The position numbers were made by a program, and so were the translations under genes. Under the pieces are notes generated by a model. The model did no database searches. It saw only the letters and a list, made by a program, of their open reading frames with translations, and had not been told where the DNA came from. This document shows, piece by piece, positions 1-7,363 of a stretch of DNA of 64,000 nucleotides. Each line of letters opens with the position of its first letter. Positions within the stretch are counted from its first letter, which is position 1. The DNA lies in contig NZ_JACDXV010000008.1 in the NCBI RefSeq assembly GCF_015158295.1, positions 47,687 through 111,686 on the forward strand, in the 5' to 3' direction. The DNA is from Devosia faecipullorum. Its GTDB lineage: Bacteria > Pseudomonadota > Alphaproteobacteria > Rhizobiales > Devosiaceae.

Positions 1-12
1 ACGATCTCTGAA

Positions 13-243
13 CTACATGCGGCCCGCGCCCATTCTGTCAGCCGTTGTCATTGGTGGCCGCCAGCCGGCAGGATCGGCGATCCAGCGGTCAATGTCGGAT
101 TCATGCCATCCTGCGCCGTTGATGCTGATCCTAAGTTGGGGCGGGAACGTGCCCTCGGCGATCTTGCGGTAGATGGTGGACCGCGACAGGCCGGTGCGGG
201 CGAGAACGGTTTTCAGGCGGACGATACGGTCTGGTTGACGCAT
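13..243 (-). CDS. AlpA-family helix-turn-helix regulator
   Basis: A 76-residue protein with one MerR/AlpA-type winged helix-turn-helix: 'RTGLSRSTIYRKIAEG' (about residues 16-31) followed by 'GWHESDIDRWI', the usual layout of AlpA and phage Cox/excisionase-like regulators. Such proteins control integration, excision or replication genes of integrative elements and prophages. It lies downstream of, and in the same direction as, the traA relaxase, separated by 137 bases. In related integrative elements an alpA gene sits next to replication-initiation or integrase genes, which here would lie left of the window. The ATG at 241-243 is the only reasonable start. Its family is clear but its target is unknown. 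Confidence 0.8.
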   Translation of the reverse strand: MRQPDRIVRLKTVLARTGLSRSTIYRKIAEGTFPPQLRISINGAGWHESDIDRWIADPAGWRPPMTTADRMGAGRM

Positions 244-380
244 GGCTGCGCTGCCTCCTGCTGGTTGTTTCTGACGATCGCAGAGACCAGTGAGAGCAAC
301 GAATTATCATTGTGCAATAGATATTTAGGTGTCGTAGTAGTGTGGCGTAGAAACGGCGGTAAATAGGATGGTTCTACGTC

Positions 381-3350
381 CTACAATCCGATGCTCCTTC
401 CCCTGCCGAGGCCGTGACTGAGGGCGAGTTGCCGACCAAGCCTCATCCCTGATTCGAAATCCATGCTGATGCCGAGTTGTCGCTTGCGTCCCTCAAGAAC
501 GGACTCAAGCTGCGCATCGCGTTCGAGGCTCATCGCCATGTTGCCCATCTCCGCCCGCGCAGCGCGATAGCCGGAATAGTTGCCCTCCGCATATTGACGC
601 TCGCTGGTCTGTTTGAGGTCGCGAAAGCGTTCGACAAAACGGTCGGCTCGGCGCTCCGGGCTGGTCCGAATCTCGGTTTCCAGTTGCAGGGCACGGATGG
701 CGCGACTGACCTTGCCCGATCCCGCCTCATGGGCAAGGCTCTCATCCTTGGCATAGGCCGCTTCCGCGTCCTGCCAACCGTAGGGCCGCACCGCATCGAA
801 TGCCTTGCGGGCATCGATCAGTTCATCCCATTGCGCGGGGCTGGCCTTGCCCTTGGCATCCTCGGCATCGAAGACCTGGCCAACGGCATGGGCATGGCGA
901 ATGAGCGCCATTCTGCGCGCGTGGCGTAAGGCATCTTCTGGATCGATCCCGGCGTCCTGTGCTACCGCCTCGATTTCCTGCCTGATCCCCCTGCCTGTCG
1001 TCTCCCTTTCCGGCCCTTCTGCGCCGTCGCGGGGTTCGCGCACGCTGAAGATGATGTCGCCGATCCGGTCGATGGCGGTGCTCGGCGCGCGCGCCTGTCC
1101 AACCGAGACATCGCGCTCAGGCAAGGTGATGCCGCGCCGTTCGGCGTAGTTCTGCTCGGGCTGATAGTCAGTCGCCATGTCCTTGGCGCGGTCGCGCGAG
1201 AGGGTATTGATGAGCTTGTCCTGACTGGCGAAGTCATCGCGACCGTAATGCAGATCCATGCCGTCGCGGTGGCGCGACAGGGCGACATAGCTGCCGTGGG
1301 CGTTCAGTCCCGGCGTCGCCAGCACATGGGTGCGGTCCACCGTCATGCCCTGCGCCTTGTGTATCGTGGCGGCATAGCCGTGATCGATGCAGTCGTAGTC
1401 CTTGAGGTCGAAGGCAATGGAACGGCCATCGTCGGTCTGGACCGTCATGCTCTGCGCGTTAACCTGTTCGATGGTCCCGAGCGTGCCGTTCTTGACGCCA
1501 AGCCCGCGTTCGTTTTGCAGGAACATGACGCGGTCCCCGGCGGCGAAGCTGCGTTCGCCGCGCTCGACCGTGACGCGCACGTCCTCGCCAAGATTGTCTG
1601 CTGCCCGCATCCTGTCGCGGGCGGCCTCGTTGAGTTCGCGCACCTCGGCATTGGTGTGGGTAAGGATGATGCGGCTGCTGTCCGGTGACGCCTGCCGGTC
1701 GCGGTCCCAGCGGTCGATCAGATCGCCGCGCGCCTGTTCGCGGGTTTCGGCGGAATGCACCATGTCGTGACGGTCATAAGCGGCGATGGCATTGCCCGCC
1801 CTGCCGCTGGCCAGATCGCGCGTGGCGTCCCGCTGCCAGTCCTCGCGCTGGCGGCGCACTTCATGGATTTCGACGCCGCCGTGGCGCTCGTGGATCGAGC
1901 GAAACGCCGCACCCGCCTCGATGGATTGCAACTGCTGCGGATCGCCGACCAGCACGACCTTCGCACCCGCATCGGCGGCATGGGATAGGACGCGCTCCAA
2001 CTGCCGTGTGCCGACCATGCCCGCCTCGTCGATGACAAGCACATCGCGCGACGTGAGCATGTCGCGGCCCTGCTGCCAGCCATGTTCCATGCTGGCGATG
2101 GTGCGGGACGCGATGCCCGATCCGCTTTCCAGATTCTCCGCCGCGATGCCGGATAGCGCCACGCCTCGGACTTCAAAGCCGGACGCCTCCCAAGCCTCGC
2201 GCGCCACGCCCAACATGGCGCTCTTTCCCGTCCCGGCATAGCCGACGACAATGCCAAGGTCGCGCCCGTCCGTGACCTGCGCCAGCGCATTGGCCTGCTC
2301 GCCGGACAGGACAAGGCCGCGCTGCTCGGCGCGGGCAAGAGCGTCGAGTCTGTCTTTCTCGCTGACTTCGTGCCGTTCCTTTTCGGCCATTATTTCCGCC
2401 GCGCGATGCAGGCGCTGTTCGGCCTCGATCATGTCGCGGGTTGTGAACCGATCCTCGCCGCGTCCGTCCTGCCCAAGCTCGACCAGATCGGGCGAACCGC
2501 GCATCGCACCCATCACCTCGTTGAACTGATCGATGCCGTCACTGTGCCGGTGCGCGAACATCGCCATGTCGCGGCGCGTGAAGGTCGATTGCTGCTGCGT
2601 GATCGCGTCCAGCGCAACGGAAGGATCGGTGATGATCCGCGCGCCGTTGTTCCGCGCGATCTCGCGGTGCATGTCGGCACGGTCTGCGACTTCAACGCCG
2701 TCACCCTCGATCCGTTGGGCGGGTGCGCCGATCTGGCTTTGCGGTTCAAGCCCGATCCCCTGCGCCTCAAGGCTGCGATGGTCGATCCGCGCGTCTATGT
2801 CGAGTTCGGCAAGGCGCTCGTTGACGTGTTCGGCCCAACGCTCGCGCCATTGCTCGACCATCTCCGTGCGGTTCCAGTCGCGGACCTTTTTGCCGAAGCC
2901 GTCTTCATCGACTTCGCGCATGGTGAGCATGACATGAGCATGGGGTTTGGGCATCCCGTCCTCGCCAATGTCCCAATGCACATTCAGATCGGCGATCATG
3001 CCCTGATCGACAAAATCGACCTGCGCAAAGTCTCGGGCAAGTTCGATGCCCTGCGCCTGCGTCATCTCGCGCGGAATGGCGAACTCGACCTCGCGGGCAA
3101 GCTGGGCGTCCTTTCTGAGCTCGAACGCCTCGACATCGTTCCAGAGCCGTTCGCGGTCGCTCCATGCCTCCGGTGCGTTCTCCGGCAGCAGGATTTCGGA
3201 ATGGACGACGCCGCGCTTGTTGGAAAAGTCCTGCACGCGGTCGATGCGTTCGTCACGCAGGCGCGAGCCTGAGCGGTAGGCGGCAGAGGCTACCGCGCTG
3301 CTTCCGGCCTTGCGGCCGATGACCTTGACGTGAAGATGATAGATCGCCAT
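381..3350 (-). CDS. traA: Ti-type conjugative relaxase TraA (MobA/MobL plus helicase)
   Basis: A protein of about 989 residues that should nick oriT, stay covalently bound to the cut strand and unwind it during conjugation. The N-terminal MobA/MobL domain begins 'MAIYHLHVKVI', has a candidate catalytic tyrosine in 'AAYRSGS' near residue 25, and shows the metal-binding histidines in 'NVHWDIGEDGMPKPHAHVML'. A RecD-like helicase follows, with Walker A 'GYAGTGKS' near residue 370 and Walker B 'VLVIDEAGM'. A later 'GYAATIHKAQGMT' motif is typical of the TraA/TraI helicase C-terminal half. The frame extends upstream to a TTG at 3359, but the ATG at 3350 matches family N-termini and is preferred. 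It is divergent from the TraC/TraD genes, with the presumed oriT between them. Confidence 0.92.
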   Translation of the reverse strand: MAIYHLHVKVIGRKAGSSAVASAAYRSGSRLRDERIDRVQDFSNKRGVVHSEILLPENAPEAWSDRERLWNDVEAFELRKDAQLAREVEFAIPREMTQAQGIELARDFAQVDFVDQGMIADLNVHWDIGEDGMPKPHAHVMLTMREVDEDGFGKKVRDWNRTEMVEQWRERWAEHVNERLAELDIDARIDHRSLEAQGIGLEPQSQIGAPAQRIEGDGVEVADRADMHREIARNNGARIITDPSVALDAITQQQSTFTRRDMAMFAHRHSDGIDQFNEVMGAMRGSPDLVELGQDGRGEDRFTTRDMIEAEQRLHRAAEIMAEKERHEVSEKDRLDALARAEQRGLVLSGEQANALAQVTDGRDLGIVVGYAGTGKSAMLGVAREAWEASGFEVRGVALSGIAAENLESGSGIASRTIASMEHGWQQGRDMLTSRDVLVIDEAGMVGTRQLERVLSHAADAGAKVVLVGDPQQLQSIEAGAAFRSIHERHGGVEIHEVRRQREDWQRDATRDLASGRAGNAIAAYDRHDMVHSAETREQARGDLIDRWDRDRQASPDSSRIILTHTNAEVRELNEAARDRMRAADNLGEDVRVTVERGERSFAAGDRVMFLQNERGLGVKNGTLGTIEQVNAQSMTVQTDDGRSIAFDLKDYDCIDHGYAATIHKAQGMTVDRTHVLATPGLNAHGSYVALSRHRDGMDLHYGRDDFASQDKLINTLSRDRAKDMATDYQPEQNYAERRGITLPERDVSVGQARAPSTAIDRIGDIIFSVREPRDGAEGPERETTGRGIRQEIEAVAQDAGIDPEDALRHARRMALIRHAHAVGQVFDAEDAKGKASPAQWDELIDARKAFDAVRPYGWQDAEAAYAKDESLAHEAGSGKVSRAIRALQLETEIRTSPERRADRFVERFRDLKQTSERQYAEGNYSGYRAARAEMGNMAMSLERDAQLESVLEGRKRQLGISMDFESGMRLGRQLALSHGLGRGRSIGL

Positions 3351-3379
3351 CGCGATCAAGCATTGGCACGGTCAAGCGC

Positions 3380-3409
3380 ACGTCGGAACGACGTATAAGC
3401 GCGCCCTCC
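3380..3409. other. Putative oriT: inverted repeat plus nic-like core
   Basis: Between divergent traA and the TraC/TraD genes there is a short inverted repeat (ACGTC at 3380-3384, GACGT at 3390-3394, loop GGAAC). It is followed at once by TAAGCGCGCCCT (3396-3407). RSF1010 (IncQ) and Ti-type oriT regions carry a small inverted repeat next to a nic core close to TAAGTGCGCCCT, so the core here differs by one base. By analogy the nick would fall between 3403 and 3404. Position, repeat and core agree; function is inferred. Confidence 0.65.
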
Positions 3410-3531
3410 CTCGAAAAAATCTCGGGATGGAGCGGCCCGTGCCAGACCGTCCCGGCAACATTACTGCGTTTTGCCGCCTTCGCAACTATCCTTACTGCAT
3501 CAACCACTTGCGACCGGGAAAGGACACGGCA

Positions 3532-3858
3532 ATGCGAAAACCACGGGACTATGATGCGGAACTGAAGGCGCTGGAAGACAAGGCGCGCGAACTGAAAACT
3601 CGAAAGGTGCAGCAACTTGGCGAACTGGTGATCGCCACGGGTGCCGATGCGCTCACTGCCGACGAACTGGCCGGTGCGCTGATCGTGCTGGCGGAAACGA
3701 CCGATGCCGGAAAGAGGGAGGCATGGGCCAAGCGCGGGGCCGCATTCTTTCAAGGCCGGTCGCGGCGATCATCACCAACGCCTGACCGCGATCACGGCAG
3801 CGCTCAAACGCAATCGGGCGGCGCGCAACCGGCATCAGGCGCAGCGGGCGCGACATGA
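3532..3858 (+). CDS. Conjugal transfer protein, TraC/TraD type
   Basis: A 108-residue protein starting 'MRKPRDYDAELKALEDKARELK' (first 20 residues diagnostic), rich in charged residues, with an amphipathic N-terminal helix. It then has 'QLGELVIATGADAL', a segment recurring in the small accessory proteins encoded beside Ti-type traA genes. These proteins act with the relaxase at oriT, probably as auxiliary DNA-processing factors. Upstream in-frame codons back to 3427 overlap the oriT region, so the ATG at 3532 is chosen. The C-terminal 30 residues are low complexity (S, G, A, Q). The stop is two bases before the next gene's ATG, so the two are probably co-translated. TraC and TraD names are used inconsistently for this family. 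Confidence 0.75.
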   Translation: MRKPRDYDAELKALEDKARELKTRKVQQLGELVIATGADALTADELAGALIVLAETTDAGKREAWAKRGAAFFQGRSRRSSPTPDRDHGSAQTQSGGAQPASGAAGAT

Positions 3859-3859
3859 C

Positions 3860-4102
3860 ATGCGGACGTGGCAGGTCGAGCGTCGCAAGCGAACGCGGCA
3901 TCTGATCGAACTCGGCGGCCTCGTCGTCAAGGCGGGCGTTGTCGAACTTACCGGCGATGACCGCGCCATTATCTACGGGGCGATGATCTGGATGGCCGAA
4001 AAACTCAACAGCGAGGACAGCGAACGGGCGCGCGAACTGTGGGCAGGAAAGGGGAAAGAAGCGTTCGAGTCTGAGCGCGACAGCATCGCCGGGAATGCCT
4101 AG
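3860..4102 (+). CDS. traD: Conjugal transfer protein TraD
   Basis: An 80-residue protein, 'MRTWQVERRKRTRHLIELGG' onward, matching the short TraD family encoded next to TraC in Ti-type and sphingomonad transfer regions. These are small accessory proteins of the DNA-transfer module and are not the F-plasmid TraD coupling ATPase. The frame is open from 3704, but the family N-terminus and the junction with the preceding stop (3856-3858) point to the ATG at 3860. In related elements traG, the coupling protein, normally follows. Here nothing like it does, so this element may be only mobilisable or may have lost the rest of its transfer genes. Confidence 0.78.
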   Translation: MRTWQVERRKRTRHLIELGGLVVKAGVVELTGDDRAIIYGAMIWMAEKLNSEDSERARELWAGKGKEAFESERDSIAGNA

Positions 4103-4241
4103 ATTCCGAAACGCTCCCGTACTTCTTCCGCCTTTGGTCTTTCGTCGCCATCGTCGAATCATCAAAAAAATCGGCTTTCAAGGCGGATTCCTCGATATGA
4201 TGCTGTTGCTTGCCGAGGCGGCACCACGCCACTCTGCGTTA

Positions 4242-4290
4242 GCGAAAGGGCGGCGCGGAGCCCTCACACAGCGTAGCGGTGCCCTTTCGC
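4242..4290. repeat. 10-bp inverted repeat in the traD-antitoxin gap
   Basis: GCGAAAGGGC (4242-4251) is matched exactly in reverse complement at 4281-4290, with a 29-base GC-rich interior that holds a smaller GGGC/GCCC pair. It lies in the 275-base non-coding gap (4103-4377) where traG would be expected. No T-run follows on either strand, so it is not a clear terminator. Confidence 0.5.
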
Positions 4291-4333
4291 GGGACACGAT
4301 CCACAATGTCAGTGCAAGCATTGCCATTAAGAG

Positions 4334-4351
4334 CCATTTTGTCCTAAATGG
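4334..4351. promoter_or_regulatory. Palindrome ahead of the antitoxin, candidate operator
   Basis: CCATTT (4334-4339) and AAATGG (4346-4351) form a perfect inverted repeat with a 6-base spacer, 26 bases before the antitoxin ATG. A TTGCCA hexamer at 4321-4326 could be a -35 box whose -10 would overlap the repeat. Phd/YefM antitoxins bind short palindromes in their own promoters, so autoregulation here is plausible. This is inferred from position and symmetry only. Confidence 0.4.
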
Positions 4352-4377
4352 ACTATCGAAATGCGGCGGGACGGACC

Positions 4378-4584
4378 ATGAAAACCATGTCGGCGCGGGA
4401 AGCGAAGAACGGCTTCGGTCTGCTGATCGACACGGCGCGAGCCGAGCCTGTGCGAATCGAAAAACACGGGCGCGGCGTCGTAGTGGTCCTGTCCGTGGAA
4501 GAGTACGAACGCCTTTCCGCGCGGTCCAAAACTGAGTCTGGGTCCCGAGTTCCGGTAGTCCAGGGGGATAACATTGAGGATTGA
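4378..4584 (+). CDS. Orphan Phd/YefM-family antitoxin
   Basis: A 68-residue protein beginning 'MKTMSAREAKNGFGLLIDTA', with 'PVRIEKHGRGVVVVLSVEEYERL'-type features: the Phd/YefM fold in which an N-terminal dimer binds DNA and the C-terminal tail neutralises a toxin. An upstream in-frame ATG at 4348 exists, but 4378 fits the family N-terminus and has a GGGACGG-like ribosome site. No Doc, RelE or YoeB toxin gene follows. Instead the last 11 bases overlap the TTG start of hsdM in another frame, suggesting translational coupling. A role in controlling the restriction-modification operon is therefore possible; this is inference. Confidence 0.82.
   Translation: MKTMSAREAKNGFGLLIDTARAEPVRIEKHGRGVVVVLSVEEYERLSARSKTESGSRVPVVQGDNIED
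4562..4568 (+). promoter_or_regulatory. Ribosome binding site deciding the hsdM TTG start
   Basis: AGGGGGA lies inside the antitoxin gene, five bases before TTG at 4574-4576. No ATG or GTG start in the hsdM frame sits better, and the encoded N-terminus 'RIDLQDLSRRLFQTANQLW' is what HsdM proteins show. A TTG start overlapping the antitoxin would keep methylase synthesis low and tied to antitoxin translation. Confidence 0.6.
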
Positions 4585-6130
4585 CCTGCAAGACCTTTCC
4601 CGGCGCCTGTTCCAGACGGCGAACCAGCTTTGGACCAATACGGAGTTGCGGCCGGATCAATATGCGCAGCCGGTGCTGGCGCTGATCGCATTGCGGCAGA
4701 TGGAGGCGCGGTTCGATCTGGTGGATGCGGAACTGCCCCGAGGCGGGCGGCTGGGCGATCCTGTTCCTGCCGATTACCACGCCAAGGGCGCGATTTTCCT
4801 GCCGCCGCACGCGCGCTTTTCCTACCTGCTCGGCCTGCCGGAAACGGAGAATCTGGCAGAGGCGCTGAATGAGGCGATGAAGGCCATCGCCGAGCATAAC
4901 CCCGATCTGGCGGGCGTGCTGCCGCAGGGTTACGGCTCGCTGCCCAATTCGGTTCTGCGCGAGCTGCTGCGGCTGTTGCAGCCGCTCCAGATCACCGGCG
5001 ACGCTTACGGGCTGATCTTCGAATATTTCATGGGCGAGTTCGCCAGCGCCTTCATGCAGAAGGGCGGGGAATATTTCACGCCATCCTCCATCGTGAAACT
5101 GATCGTGGAAGTGATCGAGCCATACCACGGCAAGATTTTCGATCCCGCCTGCGGCTCCGGCGGGATGTTCGTCCATTCCGCCGAGTTCGTCCGCCGGCAT
5201 AATGAAAACCCGGCTCGCGCCATCAGTATCTACGGCGTGGAGAAGATGGCGGACACGCAGAAGCTCTGCCGCCTCAATCTCGCGGTCCACGGGCTCAGCG
5301 GCGATGTGCGGGTAGCGTCGAGCTATTATGAAGACCCGCACCATATGGTCGGCACCTTCGATTTCGTGATGGCCAATCCGCCCTTCAACCAGAAAGAGGT
5401 CGATCAGGCCCGGCTGGTGAACGAGGCGGGTGCGGTGGACGCGCGCTTCAGTCTGGGCATCCCCACGGTCAACAATGCCAACTACCTCTGGATCGGCCTG
5501 TTCGCCGCCGCGCTGAACGAAAAGGGCCGCGCCGGCTTCGTGATGGCCAATTCCGCCAGCGACGCGGGCGGCTCCGAACGGGAAATGCGGCGCAAACTGA
5601 TCGAGAGCGGCGCGGTCGATGTCATCATTTCAACGTCGCCCAATATGTTTTTCACTGTCACTCTGCCAGTGACCCTGTGGTTCCTCGACAAGGGGAAGAA
5701 GGGCACTGATCGCGCCGACGAGGTTTTGTTCATCGACGCCCGCAATATCTTCCGCCAGTTAACGCGCGCGCATCGCGACTTCACGCCCGACCAGATCGAG
5801 CTGCTGGGCAATATCGTACGGCTGTGGCGTGGCGAGGAGGAGGAGCTGGAGGTTGGCAGCGGCCCGGAAATGACCCGGCTTTTCGGAGACGATAGTGGCT
5901 ATCGGGACATTCCCGGCCTCTGCAAAGTGGCCACCCGCGCCGAGATCGCCGCGCAGGACTGGAGCCTCAATCCCGGTCGCTATGTCGGCGTCGCGCCGGG
6001 TCAGCAGGTGGAGGATGAGGACTTCCGTGAGCGGCTGGGAGCCTTGCAGGAGGAACTGGAAGGGTTGAACGCCGAGGCAGCGCGCTTGCAGGATGTGATC
6101 GCGGTGAATGTGGCCGAGGTGCTGGCGTGA
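4574..6130 (+). CDS. hsdM: Type I restriction-modification methylase subunit HsdM
   Basis: A 518-residue N6-adenine methyltransferase subunit that, with HsdS, methylates the host recognition sites and is part of the complete restriction complex. An N-terminal HsdM helical domain (about residues 1-140) precedes the catalytic N6_Mtase domain. S-adenosylmethionine motif I is 'FDPACGSGG' near residue 189, and the catalytic motif is 'NPPF' near residue 267. The C-terminus is a coiled coil ('LQEELEGLNAEAARLQDV') as expected for contact with HsdS. Translation starts at TTG, overlapping the antitoxin gene, and the stop overlaps the GTG of hsdS by four bases, so the operon appears tightly coupled. Confidence 0.95.
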   Translation: MRIDLQDLSRRLFQTANQLWTNTELRPDQYAQPVLALIALRQMEARFDLVDAELPRGGRLGDPVPADYHAKGAIFLPPHARFSYLLGLPETENLAEALNEAMKAIAEHNPDLAGVLPQGYGSLPNSVLRELLRLLQPLQITGDAYGLIFEYFMGEFASAFMQKGGEYFTPSSIVKLIVEVIEPYHGKIFDPACGSGGMFVHSAEFVRRHNENPARAISIYGVEKMADTQKLCRLNLAVHGLSGDVRVASSYYEDPHHMVGTFDFVMANPPFNQKEVDQARLVNEAGAVDARFSLGIPTVNNANYLWIGLFAAALNEKGRAGFVMANSASDAGGSEREMRRKLIESGAVDVIISTSPNMFFTVTLPVTLWFLDKGKKGTDRADEVLFIDARNIFRQLTRAHRDFTPDQIELLGNIVRLWRGEEEELEVGSGPEMTRLFGDDSGYRDIPGLCKVATRAEIAAQDWSLNPGRYVGVAPGQQVEDEDFRERLGALQEELEGLNAEAARLQDVIAVNVAEVLA

Positions 6131-7362
6131 GTGAGTGGCGGACTTACCGTATTGCTGACCTTGGCCGCATAGTGACCGGGAAAACGCCTCCTTCATCGCA
6201 ACCGGAACTGTTCGAAGGGGACATCCCGTTCATAACCCCAAGCGATATGGCTTACGACCATCGCAACATCTCAACCGAGCGTTTCGTTTCGACTGATTGG
6301 GACAGCAAAAAGAGGACCTTATTGCCGGCAAGGGCAGTCTGCGTCGTCTGTATCGGCGCGACGATCGGCAAAATCTGTATGACGAGCAAGCCATCTCAGA
6401 CCAATCAGCAAGTCAACAGCGTGATTGTTGACCCTGATCGTTTCGATCAAGGGTTTGTCTATTACGGACTGCGAACGAAAGCCGACGAATTGGTGGCTCG
6501 TGCAGCGGGTGCGGCCACGCCGATCATTAACAAGACAGCGTTTTCCGAGGTGGAGATTGACGCACCATCTCTCCCCACCCAGCGCCGCATCGCGTCAATC
6601 CTCGGGACGTATGACGATCTGATCGAGGTCAACCGGCGGCGGATCGCGGGGCTGGAGGAGATGGCGCGGGGGCTGTTCGAGGAATGGTTCGTCCGCTTCC
6701 GTTTCCCCGGCCATGAAGCGGCATCCATCGAGGATACCCCCGATGGGCTTTCGCCGCAGGGATGGGCCTTTGATACTTTGGGCAAAGTCGCAGCGATCAA
6801 CGCCGCGTCGTTGAAGCCCACCGCAGCACCTGCTGAAATCGGCTATATCGACATCGCTTCGGTATCACCGGGCCAGATTAACGCCATCAACCATATGCCG
6901 TTTTCGGAAGCGCCAGGGCGGGCACGTCGGCTGGTCAAGGACGGCAGTATCTTGTGGTCAAACGTCCGACCGAACCGGCGCTCGTTTGCGCTGGTCCTTG
7001 ATCCTGCACCTGAGATCGTCGCCTCGACGGGCTTCACCGTGCTGGATGCAAAGGAAACCTCATTCACCTATCTCTACCATTGGGTCACGACCGAAAACTT
7101 CACAGGCTATCTGGTTGGAAACGCCCAAGGCGCGGCCTACCCTGCGGTCACTGCGGCAACTTTCGAACGCGCGATCGTGTTGTTGCCTCCCAGCGATCTT
7201 GTCGGCCGCTTTACGGACTTTGCAGAGCCAATGCTGCGGTTGTGTGATGATCTGCGGAAATCCAATGTGTGCCTCGCCGCCTCCCGCGACCTCCTTCTCC
7301 CGCGTCTGATCTCCGGCCAGCTTTCCGTTGCGCAGGCCGAGCGCGAACTGGAGGCCGCCTGA
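6127..7362 (+). CDS. hsdS: Type I restriction-modification specificity subunit HsdS
   Basis: A 411-residue DNA-recognition subunit. It has two target-recognition domains: the first from residue 1 to about 150, then the central conserved helix ('LPTQRRIASILGTYDDLIEV' near 155-175). The second domain begins near residue 205 and ends with a second conserved helix containing 'RDLLLPRLISGQLSV'. This two-half layout specifies a bipartite target, which cannot be predicted from sequence alone. It starts with GTG overlapping the hsdM stop (GTGA). Codon usage in the first recognition domain (6130-6550) is less GC-rich than in hsdM, as expected for recognition domains exchanged between systems. Confidence 0.94.
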   Translation: MSEWRTYRIADLGRIVTGKTPPSSQPELFEGDIPFITPSDMAYDHRNISTERFVSTDWDSKKRTLLPARAVCVVCIGATIGKICMTSKPSQTNQQVNSVIVDPDRFDQGFVYYGLRTKADELVARAAGAATPIINKTAFSEVEIDAPSLPTQRRIASILGTYDDLIEVNRRRIAGLEEMARGLFEEWFVRFRFPGHEAASIEDTPDGLSPQGWAFDTLGKVAAINAASLKPTAAPAEIGYIDIASVSPGQINAINHMPFSEAPGRARRLVKDGSILWSNVRPNRRSFALVLDPAPEIVASTGFTVLDAKETSFTYLYHWVTTENFTGYLVGNAQGAAYPAVTAATFERAIVLLPPSDLVGRFTDFAEPMLRLCDDLRKSNVCLAASRDLLLPRLISGQLSVAQAERELEAA

Positions 7363-7363
7363 C

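Noticed and set aside
346..378. CGTAGAA/TTCTACG repeat after traA as a terminator
   Set aside because: The 7-bp arms are separated by 19 bases and no T-run follows, so it is too weak to call.
4095..4535. 146-residue frame over the antitoxin region
   Set aside because: Basic, unstructured composition, and the overlapping Phd/YefM frame is clearly real.
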